Below are positions 26,928 to 33,086 of a DNA stretch of 33,086 nt, piece after piece. The DNA comes from a virus. The number at the start of each line of letters is the position of its first letter. Position 1 is the first letter of the stretch. The notes beneath the pieces were generated by a model. The model was not told the DNA's origin. It saw only the letters and a program-made list of their open reading frames with translations, and searched no databases. The stretch lies in the IMG/VR virus record IMGVR_UViG_3300042465_001206, positions 1-33,086 of that record. One strand, given 5' to 3'. The position numbers and the translations under genes are program-made.

Positions 26928-28013
26928 TTAGAAACCGAAGTTTTGCGCGGCCAGCATTTGCGCCTGCTGCGATTGTGGATTGGCAAAAGCGCCCGACAAG
27001 TACTGATCTTGTTGACCGTAACCGCCTTGCTGCGTGCCTCCATACGGGCTAAACGCATTGGCCGCTGCATTGGTCAGCGCAGGACTACGACTTGCGCCAA
27101 CCAAAGCCGTGGCAAACGGATTGTAGGCATTGGCAGCAGCGTTTGAGCCTGCCGCAGCCATACCGCCGCCGTACAAAGCGTTTGCGCCTGAAGGGTTAGC
27201 AATACGCCCTCCCAAGGCTGAACCTAACTCTAACGGCTGCTGACCCAACGATTCCAGACCAGTAGCACCTTGCAGGTAGGCTTGGTATGGTGCAAGGGCC
27301 GCTGCCTGACCGCCGTAGCCTTGCGTCAGCAGATTGCCACCAGTACCAAACAGACCAGCACCAAAGGCAGTCTGCTGCTGACCGGCCTGCATTGCTTGAG
27401 CAGCCAGCCCCGCATCTTGCTGGGCAATGGCGTTGTAGTAGGCTTCCATCTCTGGACTTGCTGCGCCGAGACCAGCCGCACCACTAGGACGAGCGCCCGT
27501 AGCGCCAACAGCCAAGCCACCACGACCCGTCTGGAACAACTGGTTTTGCAGTTGTGAAAATTGACGTTCGCGGCTAGGGGCTAGTAAGTTCTGCTGGCCT
27601 GCCATGTACTGCTGCGCCGCTGCTTCTGGCGACTGCGCTAGGTACTGCTGGCCAAGGCCGAACAGACCTTGAGCCGCTTGGCCCAAAGGCGCAAACTGCT
27701 GCTGGGCCTGTTCCGCTTGAGAAAGACCGCCACCAGCTAGCCCCAAGAAGCGGTCTTGATAGGCACGAAGGGCAGGGTCTAACTCGTAGCTAGCGCCCGA
27801 CACACGCCCGTCTGCGTCAGTCTGGAACTGCGACGAGCCGAAGCGTGTCGTAATGCCTACTGGACGAAATCGTGCTTCTTCCGCTGCAAGTTGGGCTGCG
27901 CGTTCTTGCGCGGCTGCTTGCGTTCTAGCTGCGCTTTCAGCAGACCTGCCTGCGAGAGCGCCGCCAAGAAGACTTGCGCCTCCACCTATTAATGCTGCTT
28001 CAATTCCCATCAT
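26928..28013 (-). CDS. Gly/Ala/Gln-rich internal virion-like protein, 361 aa
   Basis: The N-terminus has GGGASLLGGALAGRSAESAA, a glycine-zipper-like hydrophobic patch that might insert in membranes, then an Ala/Gln helical repeat region. The C-terminal third has repeated Asn/Gly/Ala segments (NAAANAYNPF and similar). Such proteins are often ejection proteins in podovirus-like phages. Two adjacent ATGs are possible (28013 or 28010); the first overlaps the upstream stop as ATGA. It is the first of the three internal virion-like genes. Confidence 0.62.
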   Translation of the reverse strand: MMGIEAALIGGGASLLGGALAGRSAESAARTQAAAQERAAQLAAEEARFRPVGITTRFGSSQFQTDADGRVSGASYELDPALRAYQDRFLGLAGGGLSQAEQAQQQFAPLGQAAQGLFGLGQQYLAQSPEAAAQQYMAGQQNLLAPSRERQFSQLQNQLFQTGRGGLAVGATGARPSGAAGLGAASPEMEAYYNAIAQQDAGLAAQAMQAGQQQTAFGAGLFGTGGNLLTQGYGGQAAALAPYQAYLQGATGLESLGQQPLELGSALGGRIANPSGANALYGGGMAAAGSNAAANAYNPFATALVGASRSPALTNAAANAFSPYGGTQQGGYGQQDQYLSGAFANPQSQQAQMLAAQNFGF

Positions 28014-28288
28014 TTGCTCCTGACATATATCTGTCTGTTTTGGCCGTCTAAACCTACAAAGTCTTGCAAAAACTGAAAATCAAACAAGGCGAGAAACTTC
28101 TTATGTTTTTCATCGCCGATGTCATGTACAGCATACAAGTCCTGTTTTTGAATGCGAACTAAATCAGCCAACATTTGCTTTCTTACCAAGTTTGTCCACC
28201 GCACACAGTTGCAGTGGATAAAACAAAACCCTTCGTCATCTTCAAAAAACAAGGTGTAGTCATCACAGACTGCCACCGGAATTTTCAT
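28010..28288 (-). CDS. Conserved small phage protein, 92 aa
   Basis: The ATG at 28288 (MKIPVAVCDDYTLFFED) is chosen because AAGG lies shortly before it; a GTG four codons upstream also exists. The protein has EGFCFIHCNCVRW, DLYAVHD and KHKKFLALFDFQFL. The last segment resembles the end of small acetyltransferase-like (GNAT) phage proteins (H-x-K-F-L-x-x-x-G/D-F), but the CoA-binding loop is not seen. It is coupled to the first internal virion gene. Confidence 0.65.
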   Translation of the reverse strand: MKIPVAVCDDYTLFFEDDEGFCFIHCNCVRWTNLVRKQMLADLVRIQKQDLYAVHDIGDEKHKKFLALFDFQFLQDFVGLDGQNRQIYVRSK

Positions 28289-28322
28289 TTGCCTTGCCAC
28301 AACTTACTGAAGTGGTGCGTGA

Positions 28323-29297
28323 TCATTGGAACTGTATGTTGATAGAGCCTGAATCGAAAGTGTCTGTGCCGCCTACTGTGGTGACGCGGATACGATCAAG
28401 AACACCGGCAAGGGAAACAGTGCCCGCAAAATTGGACGTTTGCGTTCCAGAATCTGAAACGCAGCCGCTAGCAACCCAGATGTTTCCAGATATGTTGTTT
28501 AAGACAACAACCCCTTTATTTAATATCGCAGCCGATGCAAATGAGGCGACATCAAAGCCTGCTGTTGTAGTAGTAGCAAACACAGAAGTGTTGTTTATAG
28601 TGCCTCTATTTGAGGTGTAGTTGGTTGAATCTACCCCAGCGGAAGTACCCGCACGCACCATAAGATTACTTGTCCCGTTTGTACTTACGTTTTGTAGCAT
28701 CACAGTAATGCGTTTAACCCAGCTTGGGATGCTGGTGAAGTCAATTGAAGTGCCGGATGTTGAAGCAACCGCAGTTGCCGAAGTAATAACGGACGCGCCC
28801 ATTACAGGTGTTCCGGTAATGGTTGGACTGGAGATTGTTGGGCCAGTCCCAAGTACATTAGCGCCCGAACCTGTTGATGTGGTAACACCAGTGCCGCCAT
28901 TGGCGACGGGAAGTGTTCCCGTAACACCCGTTGTCAAGGGCAATCCAGTGGCGTTTGTTAATGTCCCAGAACTTGGCGTCCCAAGGACGCCGCCGTTAAC
29001 TACAGCCGCGCCAGCAGAGCCAACATTTACGGCCAGTGCCGTAGCTACGCCAGTTCCAAGCCCAGACACACCAGTAGAAACGGGAAGGCCCGTACAGTTT
29101 GTCAGAATTCCCGATGTCGGCGTGCCAAGCAAAGGGGTAGTAAACGTAGGCGACACCAAGTCAGCCTTGGTTGCAATAGCCACCGAAATGTTGACAAACT
29201 CGGTGTTAATCTCCGTGCCCTTGACGATCTTGAGTGGGTCACCACTCGTAAGCGCGTCTTTGGTTGCGAAATTAGTGCTTTGTGTGTAATTACTCAT
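28323..29297 (-). CDS. Second tail fibre / spike protein, 324 aa
   Basis: Residues 1-45 (MSNYTQSTNFATKD..., then GTEINTEF) form the N-terminal anchor typical of short-tailed phage fibres. Residues 57-150 are two LGTP-x-SG / GLP-x-TTGV repeats of the same type as in the 949-aa fibre. The C-terminal 150 residues look like an all-beta receptor-binding head. The ATG overlaps the nozzle-like gene stop (ATGA). Because it begins with a virion-anchoring end and directly follows the tail tube genes, it is the likely principal tail-tip fibre. Confidence 0.82.
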   Translation of the reverse strand: MSNYTQSTNFATKDALTSGDPLKIVKGTEINTEFVNISVAIATKADLVSPTFTTPLLGTPTSGILTNCTGLPVSTGVSGLGTGVATALAVNVGSAGAAVVNGGVLGTPSSGTLTNATGLPLTTGVTGTLPVANGGTGVTTSTGSGANVLGTGPTISSPTITGTPVMGASVITSATAVASTSGTSIDFTSIPSWVKRITVMLQNVSTNGTSNLMVRAGTSAGVDSTNYTSNRGTINNTSVFATTTTAGFDVASFASAAILNKGVVVLNNISGNIWVASGCVSDSGTQTSNFAGTVSLAGVLDRIRVTTVGGTDTFDSGSINIQFQ

Positions 29298-30853
29298 ACT
29301 GTTTTCCCGTCTTTGCTTTGGATTTCAATCCGCTGAATAGACAGCGCCGCGCCGTTGATGTTTGATTCATAGCCTGTTTGCACGATTTTACCGCTGCCAG
29401 AGGCAGAAACGCTTAAAGTTTGCAAGGCTACACCGTTGGCGTATTTAGCCACTATCGTAGCATTCGCGCCGTACTCGGCAATTCCGTACTCAGAAACCGC
29501 TTGTGTTGGGATTTGTGCATTGGTTGACAGATAGTTGGCGCTAAAGTCAAACCCCCACTTCATGGTCACAAATTGGTTTGTGCCGCCAATCACGACCACC
29601 TTTAGTCGCTTGAGTATTGAGGTTACATTGGCGTTGCCTAAGTCAGCATGATTGGTGTAGTACAGCAGCCGATATGCCGAAGTGTCATCTTGTGAGCCGG
29701 TGTACTTGGCGACATAGCTTGTCTTGCCCAACAGCAGATCGCCATTGCGCCTAGAGAGCAGTGCTGATGGCTCAATAGAGTCCCAAGTGGTGACTCTGAA
29801 CGATCCATCTTGTAATTGCCCACGGGTGTCAAAGCAAAACACAGATTTTGAAAACGGCAGCGTTATCAAATAGAACGCTTCCGACTCCGAATAGACAGAT
29901 TTAATGTTGGCTAGCGTTTCGCCAGCAACGATGCCCATAAAGTCACTACGCACATTCTTGGATAGATCGCCAATCGGCGCAGACTTCTCCGTAATTGTCC
30001 GTGCAAACGAGCGCACGCCTGAGTTGGACAAGAACAATACATCCTTGCCGGTAGTCTGGATAGAGTCGCGGGCAATGCAGCCAATGCCGCCCACTGTGTC
30101 GGCTAGCGACATGGTGGCTGGCGTGGTGGCGTTGGCGTAGACCAGAATCTGGCGTTTGCCGAAAATGATCAGAAAGCCGTTGTGCGCTGCTAACCCCTGC
30201 ACCTCGTCCGCGCCTTGAGGCCAGACGCGATCAACATTCAGTGAGCCTGCTGTGCCGGTTGACCATACTTGGCCAGCCAAGAGGTCTGAAAAATACACCG
30301 TGTTCTTGATTGTGGAGGTGTTAGCCACCCACAGACGCCCAAACGCTGCCAAAACGATGTTTCCTGATGGCACTGTTCCAACATAGCCAGACTTCTCAGT
30401 CACCCGCCGATAGGTCGTGGTGCTGACATCTGGGTCAAAGATCAGCGGGTCATGGCCGGTCTGAAAGAAATAAGTGATGCCGTTGAGCGATGCACAAGAC
30501 CAGTTACTGGCTGTGATAGTGGGGGCTGTGCCGCCCCCGCCATAGGTCAATTCGCTCACGGCGTTGCCACCATCTAACTTGAACAGCTTGTTGTTGCCAG
30601 CAAAGAGGATTGTCAGCGTACCGTCAGACTGCACCAACTCATGAATAACACCGGGCGCATTCGCACCCAAAGCACCCGCAGATGAGTTAACCCGCGCCCA
30701 GCCCTTGCGTGAACCGATTCGTCCAAACTGGTCAATCACGCAGTTAGTGGCGACCAAGGCAAAACCAGACGCCAAGTCCAAAGGCGAGTCTTGCGTATTC
30801 AGCCCAAAAAAACCTGGGGCTGCAATACTGGCGGTCTGTAGAGCTTGGCTCAT
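29294..30853 (-). CDS. Tail nozzle/stabilisation-type protein (P22 gp10-like), 519 aa
   Basis: The 519-aa protein is predicted almost wholly beta, with repeated blades. Landmarks are APGFFGLNTQDSPLDL at the N-terminus, FGRIGSRKGWARVN, HNGFLIIFGKRQILVY and GGIGCIARDSI. These match the beta-propeller tail-hub proteins of podoviruses (P22 gp10 or T7 gp12 role). ATGA coupling joins it to the adaptor gene upstream and the fibre gene downstream, the adaptor-nozzle-fibre order. The role is to extend the tail and hold DNA in the head. The name is by pattern and position. Confidence 0.72.
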   Translation of the reverse strand: MSQALQTASIAAPGFFGLNTQDSPLDLASGFALVATNCVIDQFGRIGSRKGWARVNSSAGALGANAPGVIHELVQSDGTLTILFAGNNKLFKLDGGNAVSELTYGGGGTAPTITASNWSCASLNGITYFFQTGHDPLIFDPDVSTTTYRRVTEKSGYVGTVPSGNIVLAAFGRLWVANTSTIKNTVYFSDLLAGQVWSTGTAGSLNVDRVWPQGADEVQGLAAHNGFLIIFGKRQILVYANATTPATMSLADTVGGIGCIARDSIQTTGKDVLFLSNSGVRSFARTITEKSAPIGDLSKNVRSDFMGIVAGETLANIKSVYSESEAFYLITLPFSKSVFCFDTRGQLQDGSFRVTTWDSIEPSALLSRRNGDLLLGKTSYVAKYTGSQDDTSAYRLLYYTNHADLGNANVTSILKRLKVVVIGGTNQFVTMKWGFDFSANYLSTNAQIPTQAVSEYGIAEYGANATIVAKYANGVALQTLSVSASGSGKIVQTGYESNINGAALSIQRIEIQSKDGKTV

Positions 30854-31497
30854 ACCGCTAAAAATTCTTGGTTCTCTGGGTAGCGTGTGCCTTCCAGTGC
30901 AATTTGGTCAGCCAGCATACCTCTGTAAAGCTGATACGCCTCAGACGAGCTAAGACCGCCGTCCTCACCGCGCTCTACCAGCGCTCGGGCGTAAGCGTTT
31001 TGCACCACCAGAAAGTCAGGGACAAGCACAGATGTGCCGTCGGAAGCCAATGTAGCTTGGGGTACTGTCACTGAAAATGGGACGTTGTAGACCCCATCAG
31101 GACGGGGGAACAGCACCACCTTGGTGTCGCCGTTGCCGTCTATACCATCAAAAGAATAATATTGAGGAAGCCCGTTGGTAGTGGGCACAAGGTTTTGATA
31201 GCGGTTCATCTCCACAAAACTGATGTTTTGCAGCCCTATGTTTGATGTGGTGTTAATTGCGTCTTGAACTTGGAACTTTTGACCAGCACCCGTCATGGAG
31301 TACTGATAGGTTGCGGCCACCGTGGTGATGGTAACGGTTGTGCCCAGCACGTTCCAGCTAAAAGCGTCCTCGATCTGGCGCTTGGCATCGTTGACAAACA
31401 GGCCAATCAAAGACGAATAACTTGTCTCATTGTTGGTCGATACTTGCGTCTCGCGCAAACGGATCAACACGTTGTTGATAAGTTGTAGGTAGGTCAT
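30850..31497 (-). CDS. Head-tail adaptor (T7 gp11 / P22 gp4-like role), 215 aa
   Basis: The N-terminal helices (LQLINNVLIRLRET, GLFVNDAKRQIEDAF SWN) are typical of podovirus adaptor proteins. A beta region follows (TVTITTVAATYQY, PQYYSFDG), and the C-terminus is helical (ALVERGEDGGLSSSEAYQLY). The sequence is coupled to the nozzle-like gene. It should form a ring under the portal. Family naming is inferred from these features. Confidence 0.75.
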   Translation of the reverse strand: MTYLQLINNVLIRLRETQVSTNNETSYSSLIGLFVNDAKRQIEDAFSWNVLGTTVTITTVAATYQYSMTGAGQKFQVQDAINTTSNIGLQNISFVEMNRYQNLVPTTNGLPQYYSFDGIDGNGDTKVVLFPRPDGVYNVPFSVTVPQATLASDGTSVLVPDFLVVQNAYARALVERGEDGGLSSSEAYQLYRGMLADQIALEGTRYPENQEFLAV

Positions 31498-31826
31498 TGG
31501 CGTGTCAATCCGATTTGTTCAAAGGTTGCGATGATCGCAAATGCACTTGCGGCCTCCGGTGTAACGCGCAGTTGATCACCTTCTTCAAAAACGACATAGG
31601 CGTTGTCGAATTGCGTGTACGCCTTGGAGGTGTACGTCACTGCCGTCAAGATGTCGATGGTGGTGGCCGCGCTTGCGTCATACCATTGCACCGTCAAATG
31701 CTTGGTGCTGCCCCCTGTGTTGTGAACATACAACAGATTGAACAGCGCGTAGTAACCCGTCGGCACGGTGTAAACCGTGGTTGTTACACCTGCGGTTGGG
31801 TTAATGCCGACTGATACAGGTCTCAT
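31494..31826 (-). CDS. Beta-sandwich structural protein, 110 aa
   Basis: A short all-beta protein (TTVYTVPTGYYALFNLLYVHNTGG, then LTVQWYDASAATTIDI). The pattern of a P-x-G-Y turn and strands recalls small head- or tail-associated proteins of many environmental phages, possibly a decoration or connector-plug protein. It is coupled by ATGA to genes on both sides. I cannot say more about its site in the virion. Confidence 0.72.
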   Translation of the reverse strand: MRPVSVGINPTAGVTTTVYTVPTGYYALFNLLYVHNTGGSTKHLTVQWYDASAATTIDILTAVTYTSKAYTQFDNAYVVFEEGDQLRVTPEAASAFAIIATFEQIGLTRQ

Positions 31827-32116
31827 TTCTTGTTCCTTGCGCTGATTGCCTTGGCCTTGGATTTAGCATTTACTTTGGACGATGCGCCCCAAGCCTTCAG
31901 AGACAAGAGCAAGCGAGTAGGTTCGCCATCCTTGTATTCAGGCCCGGGCATATTGCCCATGCGTGCTAAAAAGGAGGCCCGTCTAGGGTTGTCGCCTGAC
32001 TTCACTGGGGCTTTGAGATCGCCACCAGTCGCTGCATTATAAGACGAACGACCCTTGGCATTCAAGCCCCCAGTCTTGGCTTGGCCTTCTTTTCGTTGCC
32101 ATGCTGGTGTTTTCAT
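31823..32116 (-). CDS. DUF6321-type small basic protein, 97 aa
   Basis: Distinctive motifs are TPAWQRKEGQAK, GGLNAKGRSSYN, LKAPVKSGDNPRRASFLARMGN and RLLLSLKAWGASSK. These match a basic phage family I know as DUF6321, of unknown function. It is very basic, has no Cys, and is coupled to neighbours by ATGA. Similar proteins lie in the structural operon of other aquatic phages. Nucleic-acid or capsid-interior binding is a guess. Confidence 0.78.
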   Translation of the reverse strand: MKTPAWQRKEGQAKTGGLNAKGRSSYNAATGGDLKAPVKSGDNPRRASFLARMGNMPGPEYKDGEPTRLLLSLKAWGASSKVNAKSKAKAISARNKK

Positions 32117-32346
32117 CTGTATCCCGCTGTCTTTTTAGCAATCGCCTTGGGCTGCTTGACAAATTGCTTACCGGCTTTCGTTCCTGCACGCTTGGCTTTG
32201 GTAGTCGCTGCGTACTCGGCAGGCGTCAACGCTTTGATCGCAGCATCAGGCAAATAACGCTCACCCGTCTTAGATGAGGGTTTACCCGACTTGGTGCGCC
32301 ATTTCTGGTCGCCCCAATCTTTCAGTGATTGCTGCGTTGCTTTCAT
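32113..32346 (-). CDS. DUF5872-type small basic protein, 77 aa
   Basis: The sequence has WGDQKWRTKSGKPSS, TGERYLP and AAIKALTPAEYAATTKAKR, the features of the DUF5872 family. It is basic with a Gly/Lys-rich tail. It overlaps the DUF6321 gene and the next upstream gene by ATGA. The function of the family is unknown. Confidence 0.76.
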   Translation of the reverse strand: MKATQQSLKDWGDQKWRTKSGKPSSKTGERYLPDAAIKALTPAEYAATTKAKRAGTKAGKQFVKQPKAIAKKTAGYR

Positions 32347-32516
32347 TTATACCCCCCACCTTTGGCCTTGTACTCTTTTGCAAGAAGTTGCGCTTTTCTG
32401 GCTGACCATTCGCCAGCGCCTGTGCCTTGCACAGACCTAGCCTTGATTGACTCAAACAAAGCCTTCCGCATGGTGGGCTTTGTATAGACCGCCGCTTGGT
32501 TGACTTTGCTTTTCAT
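32343..32516 (-). CDS. Small basic protein with WSARKAQLLA motif, 57 aa
   Basis: This 57-aa gene begins MKSKVNQAAVYTKPTMRK and ends YKAKGGGYK. The segment GAGEWSARKAQLLAKEYKAKGGGY is well conserved in proteins of this kind in phages. ATGA overlaps tie it to DUF6496-type and DUF5872-type neighbours. Function unknown; the sequence is basic with no Cys. Confidence 0.7.
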   Translation of the reverse strand: MKSKVNQAAVYTKPTMRKALFESIKARSVQGTGAGEWSARKAQLLAKEYKAKGGGYK

Positions 32517-32656
32517 TTCTTCTTCACCTTAGCCTGCGACAGCGCAATAGCCACTGCCTGTTTGGGATTCTTGACTACCTTTTTGTTAGAAGTCAATTCA
32601 CCGGCCTTGAATTCGCGCATGACCTTGCTAATTTTCTTCTCGGCCTTGGTTTTCAT
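32513..32656 (-). CDS. DUF6496-type small basic protein, 47 aa
   Basis: KVMREFKAGELTSNKKVVKNPKQAVAIALSQA is the signature of the DUF6496 family, seen in phages and bacteria. It is very short and basic and is coupled to the 105-aa gene upstream by ATGA. The role is unknown; the family appears often near head genes of uncultured phages. Confidence 0.78.
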   Translation of the reverse strand: MKTKAEKKISKVMREFKAGELTSNKKVVKNPKQAVAIALSQAKVKKK

Positions 32657-32970
32657 ATCAACTCAGTCACAGAAAATGTAGACGTAGTAATCCCAGCATC
32701 TTTGATGACAGCAATCTTTTGACCAGGGCTGACCCGAATAATCTCAGAAAAGTTATTAGGCATCATGGGCGATGTCGTAATGCTGGCCGTTGGGTTTGTG
32801 CCGACTTGGAAATGGCAATGCCCTTGTGAGCAAGACAGCCGAACCATCGTAGTAGACGCGCCAAAGGCCGTCGATTGAACGCTAGAAGCGGTAACAGTAA
32901 ACACCTGCGTTACCCCCAAACTGGGGACGCCAAGCGCCACTTGGTTGGGGTCAAGTTGGAAGGTAGACAT
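32653..32970 (-). CDS. Small beta-rich hypothetical protein, 105 aa
   Basis: A 105-aa protein whose N-terminus (MSTFQLDPNQVALGV) lies in the terminal repeat, continuing into strands VTQVFTVTASSVQ, TMVRLSCSQGHCHFQV and KIAVIKDAGITTSTFSV. It looks like a small beta-sandwich, with two Cys (LSCSQGHC). Both ends are coupled to neighbours. It could be a minor head or tail protein. Family unknown. Confidence 0.68.
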   Translation of the reverse strand: MSTFQLDPNQVALGVPSLGVTQVFTVTASSVQSTAFGASTTMVRLSCSQGHCHFQVGTNPTASITTSPMMPNNFSEIIRVSPGQKIAVIKDAGITTSTFSVTELI

Positions 32971-33086
32971 TACTTACCTCGTTTGGCTTTGGTCGCCATG
33001 TTGGTGGCAGTGCGCTGTCCACGCTTAGGCAGTGGCTTTGGCTTTCCAACGGCAACCATGATAGCCACAGGCATGGCTTTTTTGCC
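32883..33086. repeat. Terminal direct repeat, right copy
   Basis: Bases 32883-33086 are the second copy of bases 1-204, with G at 32959 in place of A at 77. The offset of 32,882 is constant throughout, so there are no insertions or deletions. Confidence 0.9.
32970..33086 (-). CDS. 3' part of the 47-aa basic protein gene, second copy
   Basis: The last 38 codons and stop of the gene that is complete at 88-231, repeated because the contig wraps. The start lies beyond the right end. It is identical to the left copy over this stretch. Confidence 0.75.
   Translation of the reverse strand, partial: GKKAMPVAIMVAVGKPKPLPKRGQRTATNMATKAKRGK

Overview
The window is an essentially complete genome of an uncultured tailed bacteriophage. 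The last 204 bases repeat the first 204 with a single silent difference, so the molecule closes into a circle (or is circularly permuted) of about 32,882 bp. A large terminase, portal, scaffold, HK97-fold-type coat protein, short-tail adaptor and nozzle-like proteins and three Gln/Ala-rich internal-virion-like proteins are present. No tape measure, tail tube or sheath gene is seen. Together this points to a short-tailed (podovirus-like) phage. The host is probably a Gram-negative proteobacterium, judging from the three-TM holin plus M15 endopeptidase, the DnaA boxes matching the standard TTATNCACA consensus, and the ribosome binding sites. I saw no integrase, tRNA, RNA polymerase or DNA polymerase gene.

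Layout on the circle: two divergent arms start near 15.2 kb and meet tail-to-tail near 22.65 kb. The leftward (minus) arm runs from 15.18 kb down to 1, crosses the contig joint and continues from 33.09 kb down to 22.64 kb. In transcription order it holds: a small HTH regulator; a toprim/RecA-fold primase-helicase; a replication-origin-like region with seven DnaA boxes and TGACCCT iterons around a small ORF; a small terminase candidate; an HNH endonuclease; the large terminase; a second HNH endonuclease; portal; a 949-aa fibre; small membrane proteins; scaffold; coat; a decoration-like protein followed by a strong terminator; a Cys-rich protein; many small basic proteins across the joint; the tail adaptor and nozzle; a second fibre; internal virion proteins; holin; and endolysin.

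The rightward (plus) arm, 15.30-22.67 kb, is an early/recombination arm: a Sak4-like ATPase, a DUF669 SSB-like protein, a Cas4/RecB-like PD-(D/E)XK nuclease with a probable Fe-S cluster, an SF2 helicase and a VRR-NUC nuclease. A string of about a dozen small, mostly ATGA-overlapping genes follows, served by its own extended -10 promoter at 20.4 kb.

With no polymerase gene and with host-type DnaA boxes, replication probably recruits host DnaA and DNA polymerase to the phage primase-helicase, while the Sak4/SSB/nuclease/helicase set handles recombination. The most notable points are the bipartite origin, the pair of related HNH endonucleases overlapping both ends of the terminase gene, a HiPIP-like cysteine pattern in a gene of the structural arm, and two fibres that share a repeat cassette.
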